DNA of 64,000 bases. Origin: Vibrio vulnificus NBRC 15645 = ATCC 27562 (GTDB lineage: Bacteria; Pseudomonadota; Gammaproteobacteria; Enterobacterales; Vibrionaceae). The translations under genes and the position numbers were made by a program. The stretch lies in assembly GCF_002224265.1 (NCBI RefSeq), contig NZ_CP012881.1, positions 2,790,001 to 2,854,000 of the forward strand, given 5' to 3'. Within the stretch, counting starts at the first letter, position 1; every line of letters begins with the position of its first letter. The notes beneath the pieces were generated by a model. That model was not told the origin of the DNA. It did not search any database and worked only from the letters and a program-made list of their open reading frames with translations. Shown in pieces: positions 26,789 to 35,265 of this stretch.

Positions 26789-28175
26789 TGGCTTTTACTT
26801 ACAAGGGCTCGCCTGGATAACCCTAGTGGTGTGCGGTTTAGTACAGTATTTCACGGGCATCGGTTCGGTGCTGTGGCTGCCATTTATTTTGGCTTGTGTG
26901 ATGGTCATTTTATTGATGATGCAAACACGTTTCAGCCAGTTTTCGCTTGATACACAAGAGCAGCTCATCTTGTTCGGCCTTGTGGCTCTGTTTGTCTTGG
27001 CACTGCTTTCGACCGTGTTACAAAACGGCGTGACCGTCACCATTGTTGGCTTTAAAAATGAGTTGGCGCTGGCGCTGATAACACTGTGCTTATTACTTGG
27101 CTTTTGCCGCGAATCACAGATCTATCGTGTGACTCAAACGCTGTACTGGATTTTCTATCTGCAGTTTCCGGTGATTGCTTATCAGGTTTTGGTCATGGTG
27201 CCAAAACGCGTTGCCGTGATGGGAGAGTACGAAAAGTGGGACTCTGTGGTGGGCACGTTTGGTGGTGATCCACTAGGGGGCGGAAACACCGCTGCTCTGG
27301 GGCTGTTTTGTCTGCTCATCATGTTGCTCAAATTGTCTGAATACAAACATAGTGTCGCGACAAAGCGCAGCGCGCTGTTACACATCATTGCCGCGTTTGC
27401 AGTTTGCGTATTGGGCGAAATTAAGTTTGTCATTCTTATTTCGCCTCTGCTTTTGGCTTTTACGTGGTTTGCTCCCAGCTATTTGAAAGGCATGCGCCGA
27501 TACGGGCTAAAAATGGTGTTGATCATCCTCTTCGGGATGTTGGCTCTGATCACGATTGCGGTATTGGTGTTGGCAGCCTCTTATGCGTCGGCATTTGGTG
27601 GTGACCCAAGCAAAGGTGCGTTGATGGTGTTCATCGACTCTCTCTCCTACGCGTTTGATCCTCATTACATCATGCCTTCTGGTGAGTTGGGGCGAATGAC
27701 CACCTTGTTCTTTTGGCAAGAAAACAGCGATTTGTATGGCTGGCCAAGCCAATGGTTTGGTTACGGCCTCAATGCCACCAACCACGGCAGCTCAGTTGCG
27801 CCGGGCTTTTTGAATCAGGTGTTCAATGTTCTGCTGGATTCCACCTCGCTAAGCATGATGCTTTGGGAGCTCGGGCTAGCTGGTTTACTGCTGTTTGTTG
27901 CGGTCGTGGGCACCATCGTATGGGTTGCCTTGCCAACACCGCAACTCGATATCGAATCAATCAACGATGAAGACCGACGATTGCTAGCATCGCAACCGGC
28001 GTTTATCGCGTTCATTATCGCTGTGCTGCTCAGCCTGCCTTATAGCCAAATTTTAATGTTAGTCCCTATGTTGCAGTTTCTATTCTACTTCGCGCTAGGC
28101 GCAGTGGTGGTGATTCGCCAATCGGTAAGGCAGCAAGTAACCCATTGTGAGTTTGCGATGGGTCGTGAAGCGTAA
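26775..28175 (+). CDS. Wzy-like polymerase / O-antigen ligase family membrane protein
   Basis: An inner-membrane protein of 466 residues with about 11 hydrophobic helices and one large periplasmic loop (about 285-350, including FGYGLNATNHGSSVAPGFLN), the usual plan of Wzy/WaaL-type proteins. The start is taken at GTG 26775, which has GAGG 6 bases upstream; a GTG at 26757 lacks this. It overlaps the flippase gene by 14 bases. It would polymerise repeat units in the periplasm. Sequence conservation in this family is low, so the role is mainly inferred from topology and operon position. Confidence 0.72.
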   Translation: MTLNNGFYLQGLAWITLVVCGLVQYFTGIGSVLWLPFILACVMVILLMMQTRFSQFSLDTQEQLILFGLVALFVLALLSTVLQNGVTVTIVGFKNELALALITLCLLLGFCRESQIYRVTQTLYWIFYLQFPVIAYQVLVMVPKRVAVMGEYEKWDSVVGTFGGDPLGGGNTAALGLFCLLIMLLKLSEYKHSVATKRSALLHIIAAFAVCVLGEIKFVILISPLLLAFTWFAPSYLKGMRRYGLKMVLIILFGMLALITIAVLVLAASYASAFGGDPSKGALMVFIDSLSYAFDPHYIMPSGELGRMTTLFFWQENSDLYGWPSQWFGYGLNATNHGSSVAPGFLNQVFNVLLDSTSLSMMLWELGLAGLLLFVAVVGTIVWVALPTPQLDIESINDEDRRLLASQPAFIAFIIAVLLSLPYSQILMLVPMLQFLFYFALGAVVVIRQSVRQQVTHCEFAMGREA

Positions 28176-28219
28176 TACGCAGCTAGATGACACAGAATGA
28201 TCAATAAAAAGAGTGAGAT

Positions 28220-29218
28220 ATGACCATTAAGCCATTAATCAGTGTCATTATTAAAACCTACAATGAACAGCAAGGTATCGCGAACACGATCGACAGTATT
28301 CGCCAAAATCTTGCTGCTTTTCCTCACGAGATTCTGGTGGCGGACAGCCTTTCTACCGATGAAACACCCTCTATCGCGTTAGCCAATGGCGCAACCGTTG
28401 TCAGCCTAGTGAATGAAAATGAGCGTTGTTGTGGTGTGGGCCATCAACTGGGTTATCTCCATGCCAAAGGTCAATTTCTGCTCTTGATGGATGGTGATAT
28501 GGAACTGGCTCCGGGCTTTATTGAAGCGGGTGTTGATTTTTTGCGCTCTCATCCTAGTTATGCTGGTGTGGCTGGTATGGTTGAGATGGATGATGCCGTT
28601 AGCTACGAATTCAAATCACGCAAGCAGCGCCTACACAAAATCTACCCTCTGGGGGATTGTACGCATCTTGGTGGAGGTGGCCTTTATCGTAAAAGTGCCA
28701 TTGATGAGATCGGTTATCTCACTAACCGTAACTTACACGCGTATGAAGAAGCCGAGTTGGGCATGCGTTTGAAGCATGCAGGCTATAAGCTGCATCGCTT
28801 AGCGCAGCCTTATTTTCACCACACTTCTTATGATCTCTCCACTTGGCAATTGCTCAAATATCGCTGGCGTAGCCAGTATTTGTTTGCGCCGGGTGAGCTG
28901 TTGAGAAGCGCTTGGGGGAAAGCGCATTTCCGTGATGCCCTGCATACCGTTAAAAACGAAGCGATATTCACTCTCTATCTCGGCTTACTGCTGGTATCAC
29001 TGTGTTCGTTGAAGCCTGTGGTCATTGTGGCGGCGCTCATGCCACTTGGCGCTTTTTTTCTGCTTAAAACGGTCAAAAATCGTTCTTTGCGCGATGCGGC
29101 GCAAAGCGTGATCAACCTAACTGTCTTTTCGGCGGGGTTGGTTCGAGGGTTGTTTTCCTCTCACAACGATCCACATCAAGCACCGCAAAATACCGTAACG
29201 AAAGGAGAGCAGGCATGA
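28220..29218 (+). CDS. Family 2 glycosyltransferase with C-terminal membrane helices
   Basis: A protein of 332 residues. PLISVIIKTYNEQQGI at the N-terminus is the GT2 nucleotide-sugar fold, VADSLSTDET follows, and LLMDGDMELAPG carries the DxD metal motif. Two hydrophobic helices near residues 255-290 anchor it to the inner membrane. It adds a sugar to the growing lipid-linked repeat unit; donor and linkage are unknown. Its stop overlaps the start of the next gene (ATGA). Confidence 0.85.
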   Translation: MTIKPLISVIIKTYNEQQGIANTIDSIRQNLAAFPHEILVADSLSTDETPSIALANGATVVSLVNENERCCGVGHQLGYLHAKGQFLLLMDGDMELAPGFIEAGVDFLRSHPSYAGVAGMVEMDDAVSYEFKSRKQRLHKIYPLGDCTHLGGGGLYRKSAIDEIGYLTNRNLHAYEEAELGMRLKHAGYKLHRLAQPYFHHTSYDLSTWQLLKYRWRSQYLFAPGELLRSAWGKAHFRDALHTVKNEAIFTLYLGLLLVSLCSLKPVVIVAALMPLGAFFLLKTVKNRSLRDAAQSVINLTVFSAGLVRGLFSSHNDPHQAPQNTVTKGEQA

Positions 29219-30420
29219 AAATATTGTTGGTTAACAAGTTCTTCTTTTTGAAAGGCGGTGCTGAGACGGTGTTTTTTCAAGAGCGTGAGCTGCTTCATTC
29301 GGCGGGTTTCGAGATCATCGATTTCGCCATGAAGCATGAGAAAAACCTCACTTCCTCATACAGTGACTTTTTTGTCGACAACGTCGACTACCACCAAGGG
29401 CATGGGATCAGCAGTAGTTTGAAGACCGCTTGGGCGTTTATTCACAACAGTGATGCGTGTGCCAAGCTAAAAACACTGATTGAGCAAGAAAAACCACAAG
29501 TCGTACATTTTCATAATATTTACCATCAGTTGACACCCTCGCTGATTAAAGTGGCAAAATCTGCGGGTTGCAAAACGGTACTCACGGCGCACGATACGAA
29601 AATTGCATGCCCGAGTTACACCATGTATCGCCAAGGTAAAACTTGCGAAGCGTGCCTAGATGGCAGTGTTTGGAACGCGACACGTTACCGTTGCCAACAA
29701 GGATCCTTATTTAAAAGTGTGTTGCTCTCACTCGAAGCAACCTATCAATCTTTAGCGGGAAATTATCGCGCGCTTGACGTGATTATTTCTCCGAGCGAAT
29801 TTCTTGCGAGCATCTTGCGCCGCAAGTTACCAGAAAACCACATTGAAGTGATTGTCAATGGCATCGATGAAAACGTCGATTGCAGCGACGTCAGTGATGA
29901 CGGTTATTTTCTCTATCTAGGACGATTAAGTCAGGAAAAAGGCATAGCAACGCTGGCGGCTGCTTATCAACAGTCACAACGCTTGCTGCCGCTCAAAGTG
30001 GTGGGGGATGGCCCACTGCATGACACGTTAAAACAGCAATACAGCATGATCGAATTTCTGGGCTTTCAATCTGGCGATGCATTGCATCAACTGATTAAAA
30101 AAGCCAGTGCGATCGTGGTGCCGTCAGAGTGCTACGAGAACTGTTCAATGTCCGTTCTTGAGGCGATGGCGTATGGAAAACCCGTGATTGGAGCCAATAT
30201 TGGAGGGATTCCAGAGCAGGTAAGAGAGGGAACCGAAGGGCATCTATTTGTTGCAGGGAACTCTACTTCTTTGGCTGAGGTAATGGACACTTTTGCCCAA
30301 CATCCAGAGAAGGCGGCTCAATTAGGCCACAATGCGCGTCGACGATTAGAACAGCGTTACTCGTTGACCCGTCATCAACAAAGCTTAATGAGTCTTTACC
30401 GAAATCTAATCAATAAGTGA
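29215..30420 (+). CDS. Family 4 glycosyltransferase
   Basis: A cytosolic GT-B enzyme of 401 residues. KILLVNKFFFLKGGAETVFF is the N-terminal domain entry, HFHNIYHQLTPSLI follows, and the C-terminal domain has LYLGRLSQEKGI, VGDGPL and ECYENCSMSVLEAMAYGKPV, the EX7E donor-site region typical of GT4. A CxxC-type insert near residues 136-160 (CPSY, CEACLDG, CQQG) is seen in a subgroup of these enzymes. It overlaps its neighbours by a few bases on both sides, which implies tight translational coupling. Confidence 0.85.
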   Translation: MKILLVNKFFFLKGGAETVFFQERELLHSAGFEIIDFAMKHEKNLTSSYSDFFVDNVDYHQGHGISSSLKTAWAFIHNSDACAKLKTLIEQEKPQVVHFHNIYHQLTPSLIKVAKSAGCKTVLTAHDTKIACPSYTMYRQGKTCEACLDGSVWNATRYRCQQGSLFKSVLLSLEATYQSLAGNYRALDVIISPSEFLASILRRKLPENHIEVIVNGIDENVDCSDVSDDGYFLYLGRLSQEKGIATLAAAYQQSQRLLPLKVVGDGPLHDTLKQQYSMIEFLGFQSGDALHQLIKKASAIVVPSECYENCSMSVLEAMAYGKPVIGANIGGIPEQVREGTEGHLFVAGNSTSLAEVMDTFAQHPEKAAQLGHNARRRLEQRYSLTRHQQSLMSLYRNLINK

Positions 30421-30425
30421 GAAGC

Positions 30426-31532
30426 ATGACATTAAAAATTACCGTATTGGGTACGCGTGGTATTCCCAATGTTTTAGGTGGTGTCGAAACACATTGTCAG
30501 CATTTATATCCTCAAGTTGTCGAACAATCCGATTCTCAAGTCTGCGTACTGGCGCGCTCTCCTTATGTCGATTATCGACATTCCCAGTATCAAGGGGTGG
30601 AGACGAAATCGGTGTGGGCACCAAAGAAAAAATCGTTGGAAGCCGTCATCCATTCTATCTTAGCGGCACTATCGACCTGGGTGGACCGCTCGCAAGTGGT
30701 GCATGTTCACGCCATTGGTCCGGGTTTAGTGGTGCCACTGCTGCGTTTACTGGGTAAGAAAGTCGTTTTTACTCACCATGGGCCTGACTATGATCGCCAA
30801 AAATGGGGTGGTTTTGCGAAGAAAATTCTGATGCTTGGCGAAAAGCTCGCGGTGCGTTGGTCAAATGAAGTGATCGTGATCTCGGATGTGATTAACGACT
30901 TAATTCAGCAGAAATACCATCGTTACGATGCCCACCTGATTTATAACGGTGTGGAAGCATCTGAACAACTTGATGAGCAGCAAATACAAGACGTGATGAC
31001 CAAGCATGGCTTACTGGTGAAAGAGTATTTTGTTGCGGTAGGGCGCTTTGTTGAAGAAAAAGGGTTCCATGATCTGATTGATGCCTATGCGCAGTCTGGT
31101 TCCGCTCTGCCTTTGGTATTGGTGGGAGATACCGATCATGAAACGAAGTACAGCGCCGAACTAAAAGAAAAAGCACGCAACACACCAAACGTCTATATGA
31201 CCGGTTTTTTAAATGGTGATGAGCTAAAAGCCGTCTTTTCTCAGGCGCGCGCCTTTGTGATGCCGTCTTATCATGAAGGGTTGCCTATCGCCTTACTTGA
31301 AGCCATGTCTTACTCGCTGCCAGCCGTTGTGAGTGATATCCCCGCCAATGCTGAAGTTGCGTTGCCGCAAGAAAACTATTTTCCAGTGGGGGATGTGGTG
31401 GTGCTGGGGAAAAAATTAAAACAAGCAGAGCAAGCTGAAAGCGTGGATTACCATGATTATTTGGCCAAATACGACTGGCATAAAATCGCGGATCAAACCA
31501 TTGCGGTTTATCAGAAGGCGTTGGAGAAATAA
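30426..31532 (+). CDS. Family 4 glycosyltransferase with DUF1972-like N-terminus
   Basis: A protein of 368 residues from the ATG at 30426; a GTG at 30417 overlaps the previous stop and is possible. ITVLGTRGIPNVLGGVETH is the hallmark of the rhamnosyl/galactosyl GT4 subgroup with a DUF1972 N-terminal domain. The C-terminal domain has AVGRFVEEKGF and PSYHEGLPIALLEAMSY with the EX7E motif. It probably adds one of the last sugars of the repeat unit. The donor is unknown. Confidence 0.85.
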   Translation: MTLKITVLGTRGIPNVLGGVETHCQHLYPQVVEQSDSQVCVLARSPYVDYRHSQYQGVETKSVWAPKKKSLEAVIHSILAALSTWVDRSQVVHVHAIGPGLVVPLLRLLGKKVVFTHHGPDYDRQKWGGFAKKILMLGEKLAVRWSNEVIVISDVINDLIQQKYHRYDAHLIYNGVEASEQLDEQQIQDVMTKHGLLVKEYFVAVGRFVEEKGFHDLIDAYAQSGSALPLVLVGDTDHETKYSAELKEKARNTPNVYMTGFLNGDELKAVFSQARAFVMPSYHEGLPIALLEAMSYSLPAVVSDIPANAEVALPQENYFPVGDVVVLGKKLKQAEQAESVDYHDYLAKYDWHKIADQTIAVYQKALEK

Positions 31533-31534
31533 AC

Positions 31535-31939
31535 GTGGATGCAAAAAAAGCCAACAAGGCAGTGGCACAATTTTACCATGCGCTGGACAAGCAAACGGCA
31601 GAGAGCTTAACTGAGCAACAGAAGCGCGACATTGAACAAGCGGTGCAATCCATGGGCCTAGTGGCTCGGCATTCGATTGATGTTCGTAAGAGTTTGCCCT
31701 GGTTTGGCAAGCGCTACTATTTGGTTCTCCTCTGCGGTCGTGACCGCCGTGGACAAGTTCGAGCGGAAGAGTCGAAATTGGTCAACTTTTTTACGGTGAC
31801 GTTTGTTGTCATCGCATTGTTGACCTTGCTTGGCTTATCCGCCTTGGCTTTATACCTGCTTAAGTCAGCGTTAGGGATTGATATCTTCAAAGACTACTCG
31901 CTAGGAATATGGGACTGGTTTAAAGGTCTGATTCACTAG
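31535..31939 (+). CDS. Small membrane protein of the exopolysaccharide operon
   Basis: A protein of 134 residues starting at GTG 31535, two bases after the previous stop. A helical N-terminal part and a basic segment, GKRYYLVLLCGRDRRGQ, precede one strong membrane helix at about 88-112. The C-terminus is short and aromatic. I do not recognise a domain. Its position in the operon suggests a helper in assembly or export of the polymer, but nothing in the sequence shows a catalytic role. Confidence 0.7.
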   Translation: MDAKKANKAVAQFYHALDKQTAESLTEQQKRDIEQAVQSMGLVARHSIDVRKSLPWFGKRYYLVLLCGRDRRGQVRAEESKLVNFFTVTFVVIALLTLLGLSALALYLLKSALGIDIFKDYSLGIWDWFKGLIH

Positions 31940-31979
31940 TGTTGTCAGCGAGTTCATACTCAACACGAAAAGGTACGGA

Positions 31980-33458
31980 ATGAAACGTCGATTTTACCAA
32001 CAGCTCTTATTGGCTTCGCTTATTAGCATGCCCGTCACCGCTTGCTATGCCAAAAAAGGCCAAGCGGAAAACGGAGCAAACAAACCAGAGAACTCCGTTG
32101 TTGAGAGTGCAGATCCCGTTGACGAGGGGATCGTGACGGTTTATCCAACGGAATTATCAGGGCCAATCAGCAATCCCGGAATGGGGGTCGAAACGTTTCA
32201 TAACAATTGGGGCGCGACTCTGAGCACGGCACAATATCCAGAAGCGGGTATTGATTACTATCGTTTTTATTGGAATGAGTTAGAGCCTGTTGAAGGGCAA
32301 TATGCTTTTGATAAGCTCGATCGAATTTTGGCGGAAAATCGCCAGGAATCGCCTGCGAAGATGATTGCGATACGTTTTATGACCGCCGATGAGCCTTATA
32401 CTGGCAGTAAAATCCCAAGCTGGTTGATCAATAAAGGGATCGCGGGCGATTGGAGTGAAGATGGCTCTACTTTCGTTCCGAGCCTAGAAGACAGCGTATA
32501 CATGAGTTACATGGCGAAGCTGTTGAACGCGTTTGGCAAACGTTACGATGGCAATCCTAACCTCAGCCACGTTGATATTGGTATGGTTGGCTCTTGGGGT
32601 GAGTGGCACAACAGCAATTTTGCTAACCTAGCACCACTGCATCAGCGTTACAGTGATGCAACGCTCAATCATATTGTGGATTTGCACTTTCAAGCATTTC
32701 CCAATACCCCCAAAGTCATGCTCATCAGCGGCGAGAACAGCCTAAATTATGCAGTGAGTAAAGGGGCTGGGTGGCGCGCCGATTGTTGGGGAGATTGGCA
32801 TCATTTCTCGACGACTTGGAGTCATATGAAAGATGACTATCCATATCGTTTGCAGCAAGCCGAACAAAAAGACAGCCAGTTTAAAGAGGCGTGGCAACAC
32901 GGGCCTATAAGCTTAGAAACCTGCGGTACCATGCAGGAATGGCGAAGTGCTCAGGCATACACATTAGAGGAAGTCCAGGCAAGCTTAGATTGGGCCATTG
33001 CACACCATGCTTCTTCGCTTAATCTCAAATCGAAACCGATCCCAGAGGCGTATCGCCCACTGCTGGATAACGCGTTGAGCAAATTAGGCTACCGATTGAG
33101 AATCAAAAGTTTATCTCACCAGCAGTGGCTCAGTGCGGGCAGCACTTGGGTTATTGAAACCTTGTTCAGTAACGACGGCGTGGCGCCTCCCTATGTTCAC
33201 CGTAACTTGGCGTATCGTCTGCGTAACAGTGAAGGAGAAACCGTGTTTTCAGCGATATCTAAGTATGACGTGAATACATGGTTACCCGGAGAGCATGCGA
33301 CAAGAACCAGTTTAACGTTGCCTGATGATCTCGAACGTGGAGATTATGCCGTTGAAGTGGCTTTGATTGATAGTCATGGTGAGCTACCGCTGAACTTGGC
33401 TAATGATGGCAAGCAAGCCTCTGGTTGGTATCGGCTTTCTCAGTTGAGCATTCAATAA
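31980..33458 (+). CDS. DUF4832 domain lipoprotein, glycoside-hydrolase-like
   Basis: An exported protein of 492 residues with a signal peptide ending in VTAC, an acceptable lipobox (Cys near residue 22). The N-terminal 350 residues look like a TIM barrel of glycosidase type: YYRFYWNELEPVEGQYAF resembles the entry of GH42/GH5-like barrels, and GMVGSWGEWH and LISGEN resemble acidic active-site loops. The C-terminal 120 residues form the beta-sandwich DUF4832. It may trim or bind the polymer made by this operon. Hydrolase activity is a guess from fold resemblance. It is the last gene before the terminator. Confidence 0.75.
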   Translation: MKRRFYQQLLLASLISMPVTACYAKKGQAENGANKPENSVVESADPVDEGIVTVYPTELSGPISNPGMGVETFHNNWGATLSTAQYPEAGIDYYRFYWNELEPVEGQYAFDKLDRILAENRQESPAKMIAIRFMTADEPYTGSKIPSWLINKGIAGDWSEDGSTFVPSLEDSVYMSYMAKLLNAFGKRYDGNPNLSHVDIGMVGSWGEWHNSNFANLAPLHQRYSDATLNHIVDLHFQAFPNTPKVMLISGENSLNYAVSKGAGWRADCWGDWHHFSTTWSHMKDDYPYRLQQAEQKDSQFKEAWQHGPISLETCGTMQEWRSAQAYTLEEVQASLDWAIAHHASSLNLKSKPIPEAYRPLLDNALSKLGYRLRIKSLSHQQWLSAGSTWVIETLFSNDGVAPPYVHRNLAYRLRNSEGETVFSAISKYDVNTWLPGEHATRTSLTLPDDLERGDYAVEVALIDSHGELPLNLANDGKQASGWYRLSQLSIQ

Positions 33459-33470
33459 CACTTTTCAGCA

Positions 33471-33510
33471 AAAACACCCCAAACGGCACCGAGCCTTTTG
33501 GGGTGTTTTC
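33471..33510 (+). terminator. Rho-independent terminator of the exopolysaccharide operon
   Basis: AAAACACCCC pairs with GGGGTGTTTT (33471-33480 with 33500-33509), extended by further A-T pairs inside, then T-rich sequence. It lies 12 bases after the DUF4832 gene and also faces the convergent pilin gene. Confidence 0.88.
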
Positions 33511-33530
33511 TTTTCGATTCTTTTTGCGGT

Positions 33531-34022
33531 TTAACAGTGCGCAGTTTGCAATTGATAGGTGACATCACCTCCCGCACTGGCGGGGTAAAACACTTCAACG
33601 TAGCAACGATGCGTAGGGCCCACAGGCTTGTTTGCAAACCCAATTAAAAAATAGGGTTCGGCTGGATTATCCACACCATACCATTTATTGATTGTGAGTT
33701 TGGGGTCGAGCCCTGCAAGATCTTGTGCGGGAATCACGTATTTGATCAGGCCAAAATAGCCAATGAGATCGGGATGACCATCCCCATCGAGATCGATATT
33801 CGGAGCCAACTGCGCATTGATGGACTCTTGGTTTTGCAAAATGGCTTTGGTATAGACTTGCGTATTGGCCGTTTCTAGTGCCGTTCTCGCACCTTGGAGC
33901 ACCGCAATACGAGCGTCCGTCTGAATATCCAGAAATCGCGCTGCTGCGGTAACCGCAATAATACCAATGATAACCAGCGTCACCACCAGTTCGATGAGAG
34001 TAAAGCCTTTCGCTTTGGCCAT
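33531..34022 (-). CDS. Orphan type IV pilin-like protein (class III signal)
   Basis: A protein of 163 residues. MAKAKG is the short leader, and the prepilin peptidase site is followed by FTLIELVVTLVIIGI with the essential Glu at +5. The ATG at 34022 has AGGA 8 bases upstream; longer in-frame starts would break the leader. The C-terminal domain contains a Ca-loop-like stretch (DLDGDGHPD, about residues 83-91) and two cysteines near the end. It resembles MSHA-type or minor pilins. No pilus assembly genes adjoin it, and the Tad operon in this window uses a different pilin class. Confidence 0.8.
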   Translation of the reverse strand: MAKAKGFTLIELVVTLVIIGIIAVTAAARFLDIQTDARIAVLQGARTALETANTQVYTKAILQNQESINAQLAPNIDLDGDGHPDLIGYFGLIKYVIPAQDLAGLDPKLTINKWYGVDNPAEPYFLIGFANKPVGPTHRCYVEVFYPASAGGDVTYQLQTAHC

Positions 34023-34220
34023 AAGTCGTCCTAAAAAAGTATCGAAATAGGAGTGTAAGACCAGATTAATCAACATCACGTTTCATATCTGAGAAAAACC
34101 ACACTTGAATCAACAACATTTTTAGAACGTGAATCAAAGCTTTTCTTTTGCAGTTTTAATTGATGATTAAGTGACTAAAAAATGCATTTAGGCACAAAAA
34201 ATAACCATTTAGTATTATGT

Positions 34221-34254
34221 GAAATTCAGACTATGATTATATGAGTCTGATTTC
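34221..34254 (+). promoter_or_regulatory. Inverted repeat upstream of the binding-protein/cyclase operon
   Basis: CAGACT (34227-34232) and AGTCTG (34244-34249) form a dyad around 11 bases. The flanks GAAATT and ATTTC extend it with one bulge. It ends 15 bases before the ATG at 34270, so it could be an operator or a hairpin in the leader. No regulator can be named. Confidence 0.35.
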
Positions 34255-34269
34255 ATTTGGTTGGCGAGT

Positions 34270-35253
34270 ATGTTGGTTCGGTTCCGAGCAAGTTTGTTTG
34301 TCACACTACTGTTAGTAACGGTAGGGGCTGCTGTTTGGCTGGGCAGTCAAAAGCCTCTTTATGACTCTGATTCAGTGATCACCATCGCGGTGTCTCAAAC
34401 GCCACTTTCTGCCCCGTTTATCATTGCCAAAGAGCTTGGTTATCTTGATTCCGAAGCCCTACGCGTTGATATATTACCTTGTTATGGTGGGGTTAAATGT
34501 GCCCAGCTGATGTTTAATGGCGAGGTTCAGTATGCAACGGCATCAGAATCGGTAGTCATGTTTTCCAGCTTTGATCGAAATGATTTTGCTGTTTTGGCGA
34601 GCTTTGTGGAGTCAGACAATGATTTAAAGTTACTCACTCTCAAAGAAAATGGCATCGAACAAATTCGTCAACTCGATGGTAAGAAGGTCGGCGTTATAAA
34701 AGCCAGTTCCAGTGAGTATTATCTTGATGCGTTGATCAAATCGAGCGTCACGCCAGACATTTTCATAGAAAAGCATTACCTTCCCCCCAACGAAATGAGT
34801 ATTGCGTTACTGGATCATCAAGTAGACGCGATCTCTATTTGGGAGCCCTACGGCTACCAGCTACAAAATGAAGAGTCCCACCAGATTCACGATTTGAGTA
34901 TTCGTGGTATCTACCATCTTTCTTTTAACCTTATGGCATTAAAGTCCACGTTGGAATCCGCACCTCAAGAGAACAAGCAAGTGTTGGTGGCTTTAGATCG
35001 AGCGCTAGAGTGGATGCATGAGCATCCCATAGAGACGCAGAAGATTGTTGCGCGTTATTTGGATATTCCGATTGGGCAGTTGTCTTGGACTTGGGATGAC
35101 TACACATTTCGCTTGGTGTTGAGTAACAGCTTGCTTTCAAACTTACAGATCCAAGCTCGTTGGGCGCTGGAAAATGGATTGGTGGCGGGTGAGATGCCCG
35201 ACTACCGAAAACTCATCGATCGAACGCAGTTATCGCGTGCGATACAGCGCTAA
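34270..35253 (+). CDS. NMT1/THI5-type solute-binding protein paired with a diguanylate cyclase
   Basis: A protein of 327 residues with an N-terminal hydrophobic segment (FVTLLLVTVGAAVWLG), either an uncleaved anchor or a signal peptide. The fold is that of nitrate/taurine/thiamine-precursor binding proteins: IAVSQTPLSAPFIIAKELGYL, LMFNGEVQYATASESV and AISIWEPYGYQLQ. No permease or ATPase is present; the next gene, 12 bases on, is a membrane diguanylate cyclase. The pair probably works as a ligand sensor, as NspS does for MbaA in V. cholerae. The ligand is unknown. ATG 34270 is chosen over TTG 34261. Confidence 0.78.
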   Translation: MLVRFRASLFVTLLLVTVGAAVWLGSQKPLYDSDSVITIAVSQTPLSAPFIIAKELGYLDSEALRVDILPCYGGVKCAQLMFNGEVQYATASESVVMFSSFDRNDFAVLASFVESDNDLKLLTLKENGIEQIRQLDGKKVGVIKASSSEYYLDALIKSSVTPDIFIEKHYLPPNEMSIALLDHQVDAISIWEPYGYQLQNEESHQIHDLSIRGIYHLSFNLMALKSTLESAPQENKQVLVALDRALEWMHEHPIETQKIVARYLDIPIGQLSWTWDDYTFRLVLSNSLLSNLQIQARWALENGLVAGEMPDYRKLIDRTQLSRAIQR

Positions 35254-35265
35254 AGGGTGGCAAGG

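Noticed and set aside
20097..33458. Naming the exopolysaccharide genes brpA onward or cpsA onward
   Set aside because: Gene order resembles those loci, but vibrios carry several similar clusters and I cannot tell which one this is without a sequence search.
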